Origin: Fen-671 sp963794745
Lineage (GTDB): Bacteria; Actinomycetota; Acidimicrobiia; Acidimicrobiales; Palsa-688
NCBI GenBank assembly: GCA_963794745.1
Contig: CAWCEZ010000010.1
Location: 620,001 to 684,000, forward strand
Length of the DNA: 64,000 nucleotides
Reading direction: 5' to 3'
Shown: positions 19,295 to 29,124 of the stretch, piece by piece
How positions within the stretch are numbered: position 1 is the first letter of the stretch
Layout: each line of letters begins with the position of its first letter
Translations under genes and position numbers: made by a program
The notes under the pieces: model-generated
Told to the model about the DNA's origin: nothing
The model's input: only the letters and a program-made list of their open reading frames with translations
Database searches by the model: none

Positions 19295-21448
19295 ATGTTC
19301 GAGAAAAACCACCTGACCAAGCGCTACGGCAAGACCGTGGCGGTCGACCAACCAGTAACGCTGGGCCAAAGACCACGGGCATTCACCTGGGCACGGATCG
19401 CTGGCCTGCTGGTGACCATCCCCCTATTGACGGGACTTACCTACCTGGGGGTCTCGTCCGGCTCGGCAGCAATTTCGGTCCCGCAGGGGGCGCACGCCGG
19501 CCAGCTGACCATGCACCCGTGCACCTATCCCGGCGCCTACCGCGCCGACTGCGGGACGCTCGTCGTCCCCGAGGACCGGGCAAACCCGCGGTCGCGCCTG
19601 ATCGCGCTGCCGGTGACCCGGATCCTGGCTCGCTCGTCCCATCCGCTGGCGCCGATCTTCGTCCTCAACGGCGGCCCGGGCATTACCAACATGAAGTTCC
19701 CCCAAGCGAGCCGCTACGCCGCCCAGCACGATGTCGTCATGGTCGGCTACCGCGGCGTCGACGGCTCTTCGGTGCTGAACTGTCCCGAGGTGACGGCGGC
19801 GCTCGAGAACTCCGCAGACTTCCTCGGCAAAGCGTCCCTGAGCGCGTACTCCAAGGCCTTCGCCTCGTGCGCGAAGCGCCTTGAGCGGTCCGGCGTAGAC
19901 CTCGCTGGCTACACGCTGGCGGAGCAGGCCGACGACATTGAGGCCGCTCGCGTCGCGCTCGGCTACAAGCGCATCGACCTGCTCAGCGAGAGCGAGGGGA
20001 CCCGTCTCGCCATGACCTACTCGTGGCGGTACCCGAACAGTGTTTACCGCTCGGCCATGATCGGGGTCAACCCGCCCGGGAACTTCGTGTACAGCGGAGC
20101 CGAGATCGATCAGGGGATCCAGGCTTACTCGGCGCTGTGCGCGAAGCAGCCTGCCTGCCGCGCCCGCACCGCCAACCTCGCCGCGAGCATGCAGCACACG
20201 GCGAAAGACATGCCGAGCCGGTGGTACTTCCTGCCGATCAAGCCGGGCAACGCCCTCGTCGCGACGTTCCTCGGGCTAACGGAGGCGACCGCGGTGGACC
20301 CGCCACTGTCCGGGCCGCAGACCCTCGACTCGTGGATCTCCGCAGCGCACGGCGACCCGAGCGGCCTGTGGCTGCTGTCGCTGATGGCCGATATCGCCCT
20401 CCCCCAGTCGTTCGTCTGGGGCGAGTTTGCAAGCATCGGGATGGCCGACGCGCAGCCCGTCGATCGCTATTTCGGCTCCGGCGCGGACCGGGGCTCCATC
20501 ATCGGCAATCCCCTGGCGGAGTTCTTGTGGGGGGCAGGAGGCCTTGCGCACGCCTGGCCGGCCAACCCTGGCGAGTACCAGTACACCAGCGTGCAGAACT
20601 CGAACGTCCCGACGCTGCTCATCGGCGGGACGCTCGACTTCGAAACGCCGGCCCAGAACGCCACTAAGGAGCTGCTGCCGCATCTCCCCGACGGGCATCA
20701 GGTCATCCTGTCCGGGCTCGGGCACGCGGACGACTTCTTCTACTACGAGCCGAGCGCCAGCACTCACCTGCTGACCACGTTCTACGCCACCGGACGGGTC
20801 GACACGTCCCGCTACACCCCGAACGTTGTCGGCTTTGCCACATCGCCCACGCAGGCAGCGATTGCCAAGGACATCGTTGCGTTTATGGTCGGCCTCGCCG
20901 CCCTGGCTGCCCTGTCGCTGCTCTGGGTAGCGCTGCGGGTACGCAAGCTCGGTGCCGCCGGGCGCAAGACCAGCGTCGCGACCCGCACCATCGTCCCGCT
21001 CGTGCTCGGCCTCGGCGGCTGGCTCGGAGCAGCACTAGTGGTCCTGACGCTATGGCCCACACTGTCCCTGATGAGCGAACTGCTCGGGGTCCTCGCCCCC
21101 AGCTTGCCGATCGCGCTGGGCCTCTACCTGGCCTGGGCCCACCGCGACTGGGACCGCGCCACCAAATCACGCGGGCTCCTGGCCGTAACCGCCGGCGCCC
21201 TGCTCGGAGGGTGGCTCGGGTTCACCGCGACGTCCGGGCTGTCCGCGCTCGTCACCACCACGATCGGAGCTGCCGCAGGAGGCAACCTCGCCCTGATCGC
21301 CGTTAGCCTATTCCGCGAGCGGTCCCAGCGCGCGGGCATGGCAACCACGCCGCAGCAACCTACGGTCGCCCGGAGGGCTCCCGACCGAGTCGAAGGTCTC
21401 GACCATGATCTAGTAGTCGTTGGTCGCGTCGAGCGTGGAGCTCCGTAG
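19295..21448 (+). CDS. TAP-like alpha/beta hydrolase with an ABC-ATPase stub at the N-terminus
   Basis: 717 residues. Residues 1-19 (EKNHLTKRYGKTVAVDQ) are the opening of an ABC transporter ATPase, ending before its Walker A. From about 30 comes a membrane anchor, then an alpha/beta hydrolase: oxyanion FVLNGGPGI (122-130), nucleophile S233 in SESEG (the usual first Gly is Ser), Asp in GGTLDFETP, His in SGLGHADDF, and four or five C-terminal membrane helices (about 525-680). The family cleaves peptides or esters outside the cell. The first 19 codons look like a deletion fusion that gave the hydrolase the promoter and start of an ABC operon divergent from the two-component system. Confidence 0.75.
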   Translation: MFEKNHLTKRYGKTVAVDQPVTLGQRPRAFTWARIAGLLVTIPLLTGLTYLGVSSGSAAISVPQGAHAGQLTMHPCTYPGAYRADCGTLVVPEDRANPRSRLIALPVTRILARSSHPLAPIFVLNGGPGITNMKFPQASRYAAQHDVVMVGYRGVDGSSVLNCPEVTAALENSADFLGKASLSAYSKAFASCAKRLERSGVDLAGYTLAEQADDIEAARVALGYKRIDLLSESEGTRLAMTYSWRYPNSVYRSAMIGVNPPGNFVYSGAEIDQGIQAYSALCAKQPACRARTANLAASMQHTAKDMPSRWYFLPIKPGNALVATFLGLTEATAVDPPLSGPQTLDSWISAAHGDPSGLWLLSLMADIALPQSFVWGEFASIGMADAQPVDRYFGSGADRGSIIGNPLAEFLWGAGGLAHAWPANPGEYQYTSVQNSNVPTLLIGGTLDFETPAQNATKELLPHLPDGHQVILSGLGHADDFFYYEPSASTHLLTTFYATGRVDTSRYTPNVVGFATSPTQAAIAKDIVAFMVGLAALAALSLLWVALRVRKLGAAGRKTSVATRTIVPLVLGLGGWLGAALVVLTLWPTLSLMSELLGVLAPSLPIALGLYLAWAHRDWDRATKSRGLLAVTAGALLGGWLGFTATSGLSALVTTTIGAAAGGNLALIAVSLFRERSQRAGMATTPQQPTVARRAPDRVEGLDHDLVVVGRVERGAP

Positions 21449-21717
21449 CGCCCACTTCGGGCAGCCTCGCACCACTAAAGGCATCACAACCCGTCACCGT
21501 GGGCCGGCCGCGGCGTATTCGCGCTCTACGCCGCTGCCGCCCTCACCATCGGCATCGGCGTCGTGCGGCACCGTGACGCCCGAAAAAGCAGCCCATTCAC
21601 ACCGACTATGGACAGCCACCTCAGGCAAGTTCGACCGGAGCCCACGTCGGGCTCATGAAATAACACGTATTAGACACCTCCGGCGGTCGTGGACGCGCTC
21701 CCGGCAACGAAAGGACC

Positions 21718-22362
21718 ATGCTCATGGCCACACCAACTGACATTTGGATCGATGTCCATCAGGAGCGACTGGGTCTCCTCGGGCTGCTTGAGAGCTTGAC
21801 GCGGCCCCAGTGGGAGACCGAGTCATTGTGCAGCGAGTGGCGGGTACGCGACGTCGTCGGCCATATGATCAGCGAGACGACGATGACGGTGCCGAACCTG
21901 CTGGTGGGCGCGATATCTGCTGGTTTCAGGATCAATCGGTTCATAGCCAAGGACGCTCGCCGCCAGGGGACCAATGCAATTCCAGTGCTCTTGGAACAAT
22001 TTAGGGCGGCAGCGCCGACCCAAACCCACCTGCCTGGGCTGTCGGCGCTATCCATGCTCGAGGACATCGTTATCCACTCATTGGACATCCGCCGCCCGTT
22101 GAAGGTGAGGCAAACAATTCCCGAGAGCCGAATGGTCCTCGTTGTCGGGGACCTTTGGACCAGCCGATTCTTCCCGGGGCACAAACTATTTGCGGGGCTA
22201 CGGGCAGAAGCGACGGACGCGGACTGGGCCGCCGGCGAAGGCCCAACAGTCTCGGGGCCTATTGAAGACCTCGCCCTGACGATGAGCGGCAGGCTCCGTG
22301 GTATTGACACGATCAGAGGGGAGGGCATGGGCACACTGGGCCAACGGATGCGGCACTTGTAA
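21718..22362 (+). CDS. Maleylpyruvate isomerase-family (DinB-fold) protein
   Basis: 214 residues. The N-terminal four-helix domain typical of mycothiol-dependent maleylpyruvate isomerase-like proteins is visible: SLCSEWRVRDVVGHM with the conserved Trp and His, and ALSMLEDIVIHSLDIRRPL with the second metal His. The C-terminal part (GPIEDLALTMSGR) is the usual cap. Starts at ATG 21718 or 21724 after AAAGGACC. Members use mycothiol in detoxification, but the substrate of most is unknown, so the name is a family label only. It stands alone with no operon partner. Confidence 0.75.
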   Translation: MLMATPTDIWIDVHQERLGLLGLLESLTRPQWETESLCSEWRVRDVVGHMISETTMTVPNLLVGAISAGFRINRFIAKDARRQGTNAIPVLLEQFRAAAPTQTHLPGLSALSMLEDIVIHSLDIRRPLKVRQTIPESRMVLVVGDLWTSRFFPGHKLFAGLRAEATDADWAAGEGPTVSGPIEDLALTMSGRLRGIDTIRGEGMGTLGQRMRHL

Positions 22363-22784
22363 GCATCACGCGGCAGGTCGGCCGTCAGGAAGGCCGGCGG
22401 GCAGCCCAGAGGGTCGAGGCACTACGTTGAGACAGGATCTGGTCCGGTCTCTTTAGCGCGGCGCTTTGTCCAGAGGTGAGGACCACCTCCCGGCGGAGAC
22501 GTTCCCCGCTTGAACGACCCACTTTGCGCGGCGAATCTACAAAATATCGTGATAGACGACACGACCATCTTCGAAGTTCAGCTGCCCGCGTGACCCGCGA
22601 CGGATGAACCGGGAGAAACCGCCCGTGTCCGGGGCTGTCGAGCTTCACCCGGCCGGGCGGGGTGGGACGAACGCGTTCCAAAGGGTGTCGCGGACACTGG
22701 TCGTGATGGGCTATGTGCGCCGGGCAACCACCGTCGTGCCGCGGTGGCACGGGCGTTCTACCGGTGCAACGCTGTGGGTGCTCT

Positions 22785-23386
22785 ATGGGAAGACTCGCGA
22801 CGGGCTCCACCGCTACGACCCTCAACGTCGACAGGGTCGTCGGTCATGCCCTCTCCCAGGGAGCCAGTCGAGTAGACGTTCTATATGATTGGCACATCCG
22901 GGTACCCGTCGGGTTGTTGGTGGTGCTGATCGGCGCTCTGAAGCTGCACCGGATCGTGCGTCTCCACCGGTCGGGCATTGTCGAGGCCGACAGGATGGAC
23001 GGGCGGACCTTCGAGGAGTTCCTGGCCTTGATGTTCCGTCGCCTCCGCGGCAGAGCTGAGTTGACACCATCGACCGGCGATTACGGGGCTGACCTCGTGG
23101 TCACAAAGAATCGAGTACGCCAAGTCGTCCAGGCGAAGCGCTCCAACCGCCCCATCGGCGTGAAGGCCGTCCAAGAGATCGCCGGTGCCCGACCTACTAC
23201 CGGGCCCAGAAGGCGTTAGTCATCACCAACAGGACGTTCACTCCTCAGGCCTGTCGGCTCGCGAAGGCAGCGGACGTCGAATTGTGGGACCGAAGTGTCC
23301 TTGTCGAAAAGCTCACAGCGGCTCGGCAGGATAGGCGTCTGAGCCACGACCCTCAGTCATCGAGACCACTCCTGGGGCGTCAATGA
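22785..23386 (+). pseudogene. Mrr-type restriction endonuclease-like protein, frameshifted
   Basis: A membrane helix (RVPVGLLVVLIGALKL) precedes an Mrr_cat domain: MDGRTFEEFLALMF, GDYGADLVV (metal Asp), VVQAKRS (QxK) and KAVQEI. One base is lost near 23192, before TACTACCGGGCC. After it the next frame completes the domain with YYRAQKALVITNRTFT and ELWDRSVLVEKL to TGA 23384-23386. The span (602 bases) is one base short of a whole number of codons. Such proteins cut modified or foreign DNA; the membrane anchor is common in actinobacterial homologues. The start codon is uncertain. Possibly intact if the shift is a sequencing error. Confidence 0.65.
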
Positions 23387-23724
23387 TCGAGTCCGAACCG
23401 GTCCCCCCCGGTCAGCTTGAACCGGTCCCCCTCGCTCAGGTTGAAGACGACTCGGCTCGGTGTGCCACCTGCGGCAACGCGGTCTCGGCCAAGGTACGCG
23501 AATACTGCGTGAGCCAGCCACACCGCTTCGACGCGAAGGTGTATTGCTTCACACACCAACGAGCTATGCGTGCTTATCGGCCGAGACCTCACCTCGCGCC
23601 GTTCGGTCCTCCGTCGTGCATGATCTCGTGCATGATCGGTGCGTCACAGCGTGTCCAACGCTGGCAGGAGCTGTCACCTCGTGGCACAACCGAGCTAGAT
23701 ATAGAATCGCAAACGACCAGCTAA
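23383..23724 (+). CDS. Small zinc-ribbon protein downstream of the Mrr-like gene
   Basis: 113 residues starting in an ATGA overlap with the nuclease stop. The recognisable part is CATCGNAVSAKVREYC followed by VYCFTHQRA: four Cys and a His placed like a DNA- or RNA-binding zinc finger. The last 50 residues have no family character and approach the tRNA-derived repeat at 23750. The coupling to the nuclease suggests either a partner or, after another base change, a C-terminal finger of the same protein. Confidence 0.45.
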   Translation: MIESEPVPPGQLEPVPLAQVEDDSARCATCGNAVSAKVREYCVSQPHRFDAKVYCFTHQRAMRAYRPRPHLAPFGPPSCMISCMIGASQRVQRWQELSPRGTTELDIESQTTS

Positions 23725-23749
23725 GGTGCCAAATCAGCTGGCCGTGCCT

Positions 23750-23798
23750 GGTGGGGCTAGGTGGAATCGAACCACCGACCTCAGCATTATCAGTGCTG
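23750..23798 (-). repeat. attL-like copy of the tRNA-Ile 3' part
   Basis: 49 of 49 bases match 33971-34019, from the CC after the discriminator base through the T arm and variable loop to the anticodon stem. The rest of a tRNA is absent (the next bases are GACAACGG), so this is an attachment-site remnant and not a gene. Confidence 0.85.
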
Positions 23799-24250
23799 GA
23801 CAACGGCCTGCTCAATGAACAGAAGCCCCGCCTGAGCTGCCTTTTTCTGACTGTCGGCGCCTCCCGAAGACGTCCGATGCCACTTCGTTTGGGCACGCTT
23901 TGGGCACGACAGGCGTCCAGCGGGCGGCCGAGCTCGCGGCTCGCTCGACTCCGATCTCATAAGGAAAAAGAAGTCGCGATCGCCAATCCCTTGGAAGTCA
24001 GGGCTCCTCGAGAAAAGTAACCTTTGACGGCGTGGTGGGCGGACGGGGGCAATAGGTGGCCCGACCCTGGCCACGGTCCCCACCATGGCGCCGGCGAGGA
24101 AGACAGGGTACTAGGAGATGGCCGCCGCTTCGCCCGCCAACGGGTCGACGCCCTCCCCGGGCGCACCACGAGCACCAGTCGGCCGTCGCTGCGGTCACCC
24201 CGGCGCATGTTGGCGGCCCGGGCGGCGTCCACGGCTGCTTCGCCTAGCCC
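23799..24250. other. Stretch without a gene inside the left end of the island
   Basis: No frame on either strand has convincing coding character. The one notable element is a direct repeat, TTTGGGCACGC then TTTGGGCACGA (23888-23909), which resembles TTGGGCACGTAGTGGGCACGA at the other end of the island (33892-33912). Confidence 0.4.
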
Positions 24251-24691
24251 CTACCGCCCGGAGCTACTAGCGGAGTGGATAGATTCCTGCGCGTCTTTGG
24301 AGCTCAGCTGCTGACTAAATTGAGCCGAGGTCTTCGGCTGCGGGACGGCACTAACTGAGGCCGCTTTGGGACGTGGCAGGACGGGACCACGCTCGTCTTC
24401 GCCACCGTCGGCATCCCTCTCGAATTGCCTCCAGGAATGGGCGTCGTAGCCCATCCCGTACACCCGCTTTAGATCGCTAATGGCTTCAAGAGCCGCCCTC
24501 CCGTGGGGGCTAGCGCACGATTCTCCCTCATCACCTACAACTGGCTCGAACGAGTGCAGGACAATCTTCTCGAGCAGCTCGCCTAGGGTTACGCCCTCAA
24601 ACTCAGCCAGACCTTTTAGGACTTTGACCATCTGCTTCTCCATGCGTACCCCTAGCTGTACCCGCTCGACCTTCTCAGTGGCGCTTGGCAT
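24251..24691 (-). CDS. Ribbon-helix-helix domain protein
   Basis: 146 residues. The N-terminal third (VQLGVRMEKQMVKVLKG, then LAEFEGVTLGELLEKIV) fits an Arc/CopG-like ribbon-helix-helix: one beta strand and two helices, DNA-binding as a dimer. The rest is polar, rich in Ser, Gln and Pro, without a known domain. RHH proteins of this size regulate plasmid or island genes. No toxin gene is adjacent. Confidence 0.55.
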   Translation of the reverse strand: MPSATEKVERVQLGVRMEKQMVKVLKGLAEFEGVTLGELLEKIVLHSFEPVVGDEGESCASPHGRAALEAISDLKRVYGMGYDAHSWRQFERDADGGEDERGPVLPRPKAASVSAVPQPKTSAQFSQQLSSKDAQESIHSASSSGR

Positions 24692-24977
24692 ATCCGCTCC
24701 TCACTAACTTGTGGGACCTCCGTACTTATGTCCCTAGGTACGTCTGTCCCAGGGTACCATATCAAAAGTGGGCGGAGGTGGCTCGCCCACGTTCGCATCG
24801 AGCGTCGACATTGCCGGCATCCCAGGCAGTTGGGTTCGACGATCACGTCAGGAGGCGCTGACAAGTTCCGGTACTCATGTGCACGAGCCAACGCTTGGAG
24901 TGGCAAGCGGGTTGCTGTTGCCTCTGGATTGCGACATGGCCGTGCAGTTGCCTCTGAGTTACAGCATCATCGCAGTT

Positions 24978-26165
24978 ATGAGCAGACCATTAAGACTGTC
25001 CGTCTCTCCGTATTGCCGTGTACCTCGCGTCGTACGCCACACCCAGGGCACTGCTCCAGCACGAAAGCGCAGGTTCGCTCTGGCCACTGGGATCGGGTTC
25101 TTGCTCGTGTGCATGTCGGCCGGCCCAACGAGTGCTCAGACGGATACTTCTCCTCACCTCCCACTGCTGTATGGCGCAACGGCACGGGCCGTCGCCATTA
25201 GCTTTTGGGGGCGGTGGCAATCCGTCCTCGCCCAAGGTGATGCCGCGGCGATCCGAGAGATGACGGTCGCTGGGCCTGTCCGAGACGACTTCTTACTGGG
25301 CTGCACCTACAAGCACTACGCCTTCTTCAAGCGCTGCACCGCTGAACCCTTTCTCGGGGTATCCGTAATTGTCCCGATCGAGACCGAATACCCGCTATAC
25401 CTCTTAGCCCAGTACCACACCCGCTCACTGTTCGTGAAGAGCTATGTACTCGACACGAGCTACCTAGGCGGTTCTCTCGAGCTCGACGTCCTGGTGAAGA
25501 CCGACCCGGATGCCCCCTGGCGCCTCGCCTTCCACGGCGGTGGGGGTTCTACCAACCTGACACCTCCGCCCTTCCTCGGCACCACGATCATGAAGGACGC
25601 TGGCGCAGAGGACGGCCTCGACGCACCGAGTGAGGTGGCGCCGCCAGGCGGGGCGGATGCCGTGGCCGACCTCTTGACCGATTACTACCAGTCCTGGAAA
25701 AACAGCGGAGCCGCGCCAGCCCACACCCCCATCCTGAGCGGCCCGTTCACGTCCACGATCGGCAAAGTTATTGCGGCTGACGGCCCCCAAGGAGCGGTTT
25801 CCGACGGTACCCGCTGGTCCGCGTACTGGAAGGCCGAGCTGGCCACCACGGGCGTCTGGGCCTTCCCCGTAACTCTGTCCAACGCACGGCAATATTTCGA
25901 CGGCAACCCGCTACTGATGGAGTGCTTCCCGATGGAGGTGGAGAACGTAGCCACGCCGGGACCGGGCGAGAAAGTGCTCGTACAGCGGGGTACCCAGATC
26001 GATTTCGGGCCAGGTCTAGCGCCGGGGGTTTACTCACGAATCGTGCAGTGGACAATTCACTACCCCTGCGTGGTGACCAACGGGACGAGCTATGCCGTTT
26101 ATGGCTATGGCGAGGGAGGAAACGTTTATGCCGACTCTGGGACCCCAGCCAATGGAGAAAGATAG
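24978..26165 (+). CDS. Secreted protein of unknown function
   Basis: 395 residues. I chose ATG 24978 because it places a clear signal peptide near the start (basic RKRRF, hydrophobic ALATGIGFLLVCMSAG, Ala-Gln-like cleavage TSAQ). The upstream extension of the frame has no protein-like character. The mature part has two similar-looking halves around a Gly/Pro linker (near residue 205) and includes aromatic strands (FWGRWQSVLAQGDAAAIREM, YYQSWKNSGAAPA), as in NTF2- or lipoprotein-like folds. No family is recognised. Neighbours give no functional hint. Confidence 0.65.
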   Translation: MSRPLRLSVSPYCRVPRVVRHTQGTAPARKRRFALATGIGFLLVCMSAGPTSAQTDTSPHLPLLYGATARAVAISFWGRWQSVLAQGDAAAIREMTVAGPVRDDFLLGCTYKHYAFFKRCTAEPFLGVSVIVPIETEYPLYLLAQYHTRSLFVKSYVLDTSYLGGSLELDVLVKTDPDAPWRLAFHGGGGSTNLTPPPFLGTTIMKDAGAEDGLDAPSEVAPPGGADAVADLLTDYYQSWKNSGAAPAHTPILSGPFTSTIGKVIAADGPQGAVSDGTRWSAYWKAELATTGVWAFPVTLSNARQYFDGNPLLMECFPMEVENVATPGPGEKVLVQRGTQIDFGPGLAPGVYSRIVQWTIHYPCVVTNGTSYAVYGYGEGGNVYADSGTPANGER

Positions 26166-26216
26166 CCATTCCCATCGTAAAAGTGGCTGGTTAAGCTTGC
26201 GCTCAACCTAGGAACT

Positions 26217-26260
26217 GGTGGGGCTAGGTGGAATCGAACCGCCGACCTCACCATTATCGG
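26217..26260 (-). repeat. Diverged third copy of the tRNA-Ile 3' part
   Basis: 41 of 44 bases match 33971-34014; the substitutions lie in the T loop and variable-loop region. The sequence after it does not continue as a tRNA. It is probably an older attachment site, lying 51 bases past the stop of the secreted-protein gene. Confidence 0.75.
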
Positions 26261-26426
26261 TCAAGTCCAGCCGGGTGGTGTATGACAACCACCAACACCA
26301 ACTTCTATTTGAAAGTCTAAGCAAATAGCGTCGCGAAAGTCAAGCATGTAATGATTACGCCTGTTTTGGGGCGCGTTGAAGTAACTGCTCCTGGGCGTTT
26401 TCAGTTGTCAATGTGCGAGCAATGCC

Positions 26427-27663
26427 TTAGGCGGCCCCGGCGGCCTGCAGTTCGGGCTCTTGGGGGAGCGCCTCGATGGGGCGCAGGCGTGCCTTGGCCA
26501 AGCTTTCTGAGCCCATGTAACGGATGGCGACGGCCCACTCGTCGTTCTGCTCGGACAGGACGGCCCCCACCAGGCGCACCACGGCGGAGCGGTTGGGGAA
26601 TATGCCGACCACGTCGGTGCGCCTGCGGATCTCTTTGTTGAGCCTTTCCTGGGGGTTATTGCTCCTGATGGCTGACCAGTGCTCGGGTGGGAACGTGGAG
26701 AAGGCGAGCAAGTCCTCGGCGGCGTCAGCGAGCATCATTGCCGCTTCGGGGAAACGCCCGGCGAGCTGGTCAACGACCCGGGCGTGCTGGGCCCAGACGC
26801 TGTCGTGGTCGGGCTGCTCGAAGATGGTGCGCACCAAGGTGGCCACCATGCCCTGGGAGGCCTTGGGCACTCTGGTCAATAAATTTCTGGCAAAGTGCGT
26901 CCTGCACCTCTGCCATGTGGCGCCGACGAGCACGGCCTCTATGGCTGTCTTTAGGCCCTTATGGTCATCAGAGACGACCAGGGCCACGCCAGACAGGCCC
27001 CGAGCCACCAGGGAGCGCAAGAAAGCCGTCCAGCCCGCCCCGTCCTCGGTGGTGATGACGTCAAAGCCCAGGCTCTCGCGCTTGCCCTCGTTGTTGACCC
27101 CCGTGGCGATGACCGTGGCCACGTTCACCGCCCGGCCGCCCTCGCGGACCTTCAGCAAGAGGGCGTCAAGCCAGACATAGGTATAAGGCCCGGCGTCCAA
27201 GGGCCTGGAGCGGAAGGCCTCCACCATGGTGTCGAGCTCCTTGGCCATAGCGCTCACCTGGGATTTGGGAGATCCCCTCGATGCCCATGGCTTTGACGAC
27301 GTCGTCCACCCGCCGGGTCGACACGCCCTCCACGTAGCACTGGCAGACGACCTGGGTAAGGGCTCTTTCGGCGCGCCGGCGGGGCTCTAGCAGCCAGCCC
27401 GGGAAGTAGCTGCCCTCGCGCAGCTTGGGCACGGCCAGGTCGATGGTGCCGGCCCGGGTGTCGAAGTCGCGGTGGCGGTAACCGTTGCGGCTGTTGACTC
27501 GTTCGGGACTGCGCTCGCCGTAGCCGGCGCCACAGATGGCATCGGCTTCGGCCCCCATCAGCGTTTGGATAAAAGAGCCCAGCATCTCACGCACCAGGTC
27601 AGGGGTATCTTGCTCGAGGTGCTTGCGCAACCAGTCGAGCGCGTCCAAGCTGTCTTTTGCCAC
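26427..27663 (-). pseudogene. IS256-family transposase, one-base shift
   Basis: Reading on the minus strand from 27663: FIQTLMGAEADAICGAGYGERSPERV as in IS256/MULE transposases, GYRHRDFDTRAGTIDLAVPK, then DDVVKAMGIEGIS. The DDE domain (YTYVWLDALLLKVREGG with the first Asp, VVSDDHKGLK with the second, HWSAIRSNNPQERLNKEI with Glu) follows in the next frame. The shift is one extra C in TCCCAAATCCCAG near 27270 (minus-strand sense). The span of 1237 bases is one more than a multiple of three. All catalytic residues survive. I could not find clear terminal inverted repeats. Confidence 0.8.
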
Positions 27664-28194
27664 CGCATCTCCTCTCGGTTGTTGGAACTTCCTTGAGGTT
27701 GGTGCGGTGGTTGTCGCGAGTGGTGGACCCTCAGACCGTCAGGGCCCGGCTTGCCAGCCCGTACACCACCCGTGTGGACTCAAACCAAAACCGGTCTGGT
27801 CAGCACGTGCCGGCGGCCATCGGAAAATGCGTTGGTGGCGGCCAGTAGGAACATCCGCCAAACGGCCACGGAGTGTGGTGGCCTCCCGTGACATCACCCG
27901 AGCGTGCTGGGCGCATAACGCCGAATATGAAGCCCACAGCTTGGAAAATCCCCAGATGGGAATTACACGCATAATAACCGTTCTCGGGCTGACAAGGGGC
28001 GTCGCTATCGGATGCGACACCGTGCCAGGACTTCAACCGATCGCCCGAAAGCTGAACTTGTGCACTGACGGTGTGGCGATTTTACGGTTCGGTCACCTGC
28101 GTTCTGGCCACGGAGAGGCATCGGGAAAGGGCGCCAACCGCTCGACGACGGAGCCCCTGCGGTTTCGGGACGTGCTTCACGAAGCGGCGAACCC
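27664..28194. other. Non-coding stretch with dispersed repeat copy 2
   Basis: About 530 bases upstream of the IS256 transposase. It includes the repeat at 27788-27929 and nothing else that I can support as coding on either strand. Confidence 0.4.
27788..27929 (+). repeat. Dispersed repeat, copy 2
   Basis: Counterpart of 16695-16836, same orientation, about 87% identity over the first 129 bases. It starts about 125 bases beyond the start of the IS256 transposase gene. Confidence 0.6.
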
Positions 28195-29124
28195 TTACGC
28201 TATGAGACAAGCGTTGCGAAGTGAGCGTCGGGCGCCCACAGACGCCAGAAGCGTTGCGATGAGCATCAGCGCGACGGGGATGACGAGGTTGAGCGGGGCG
28301 ACCGTTCCCGGGGTCCCTGGTGCTGTGCCGGCCAAGAACCAAGGCGCTGAGTGTGCGACGGTCGCCCACCAGACGGAGGAAGCGATGGTCATCGCGGCCA
28401 TCACCGCGGTCACCGCTACGGCTGTGCGGGTTTCGAGTGTTAGCAGTGGTGGTTTGATGTTGAGGTGCCGAACGGTTGACACGGCTGCTGCGGCCCAACT
28501 GAAGAGGCAGCCGGCGAAGAGCAACGCCCAGCAGAGCACCGCTGCGCCGTAGGCGTCGTTGTGGCCATTGCGTTGCGCGAAGGTCAGATGGTTGGCCCAG
28601 ATGCTGAGAGCCAACAGGCCGATCACGCTGAGTCCGGTGAGGGCGCTGGCGCGGTAGATCGGGCGTCGGACCTGTTGCCACCCACCTGCACGCAGGAACA
28701 CGGCGAGCGTTCGGCCGCCGAAGGCGAGCCCAGCGACGAAGAGGACGCTCCCGATCGCAGCGCCGCCAATGAGTATATCGAATGCAACTTCGGGCAGTCG
28801 AGCGCTTGCTGCGGGCACGGCTGCTCTCCAGTGTTCAGCCGCTTTCTGGACGCCGATGCCCCCGAGGACGAAGAGCATCCAGGACCACATCACGAGCAAG
28901 ACGCCGCTCTGTGTCCGATCCCGGGGTGTGAGGTCGTTGCCGAGCAGGCCTATCACCCGTAGTCGTTCTCGGACGCCCCCGAATGCGACGTTCGCCTTGA
29001 GTCGGAGAGACGGGCTGCGGTGCCCGCTCGCTTGGAGGATGAGGCCCGTCAGTTCGTCGCCATAGCGGGCACGCCAGGCGCGCGGGTAGAGGCGCAGGAG
29101 CCCGCGGATGGTGGTCTCGGTCAT
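28195..29124 (-). CDS. Membrane protein paired with a PadR regulator
   Basis: 309 residues, starting RGLLRLYPRAWRARYGDEL, the opening motif of integral membrane proteins encoded with PadR regulators. Seven or eight hydrophobic segments follow, with a short charged loop near 180. Its ATG overlaps the stop of the PadR gene (ATGA at 29121-29124), so the two are co-translated. It is divergent from an ABC exporter and may serve as its partner or sensor; the function is unknown. Confidence 0.7.
   Translation of the reverse strand: MTETTIRGLLRLYPRAWRARYGDELTGLILQASGHRSPSLRLKANVAFGGVRERLRVIGLLGNDLTPRDRTQSGVLLVMWSWMLFVLGGIGVQKAAEHWRAAVPAASARLPEVAFDILIGGAAIGSVLFVAGLAFGGRTLAVFLRAGGWQQVRRPIYRASALTGLSVIGLLALSIWANHLTFAQRNGHNDAYGAAVLCWALLFAGCLFSWAAAAVSTVRHLNIKPPLLTLETRTAVAVTAVMAAMTIASSVWWATVAHSAPWFLAGTAPGTPGTVAPLNLVIPVALMLIATLLASVGARRSLRNACLIA

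Noticed and set aside
24768..24977. Upstream extension of the secreted-protein frame
   Set aside because: It would bury the signal peptide about 100 residues inside the protein; ATG 24978 gives a normal export signal.
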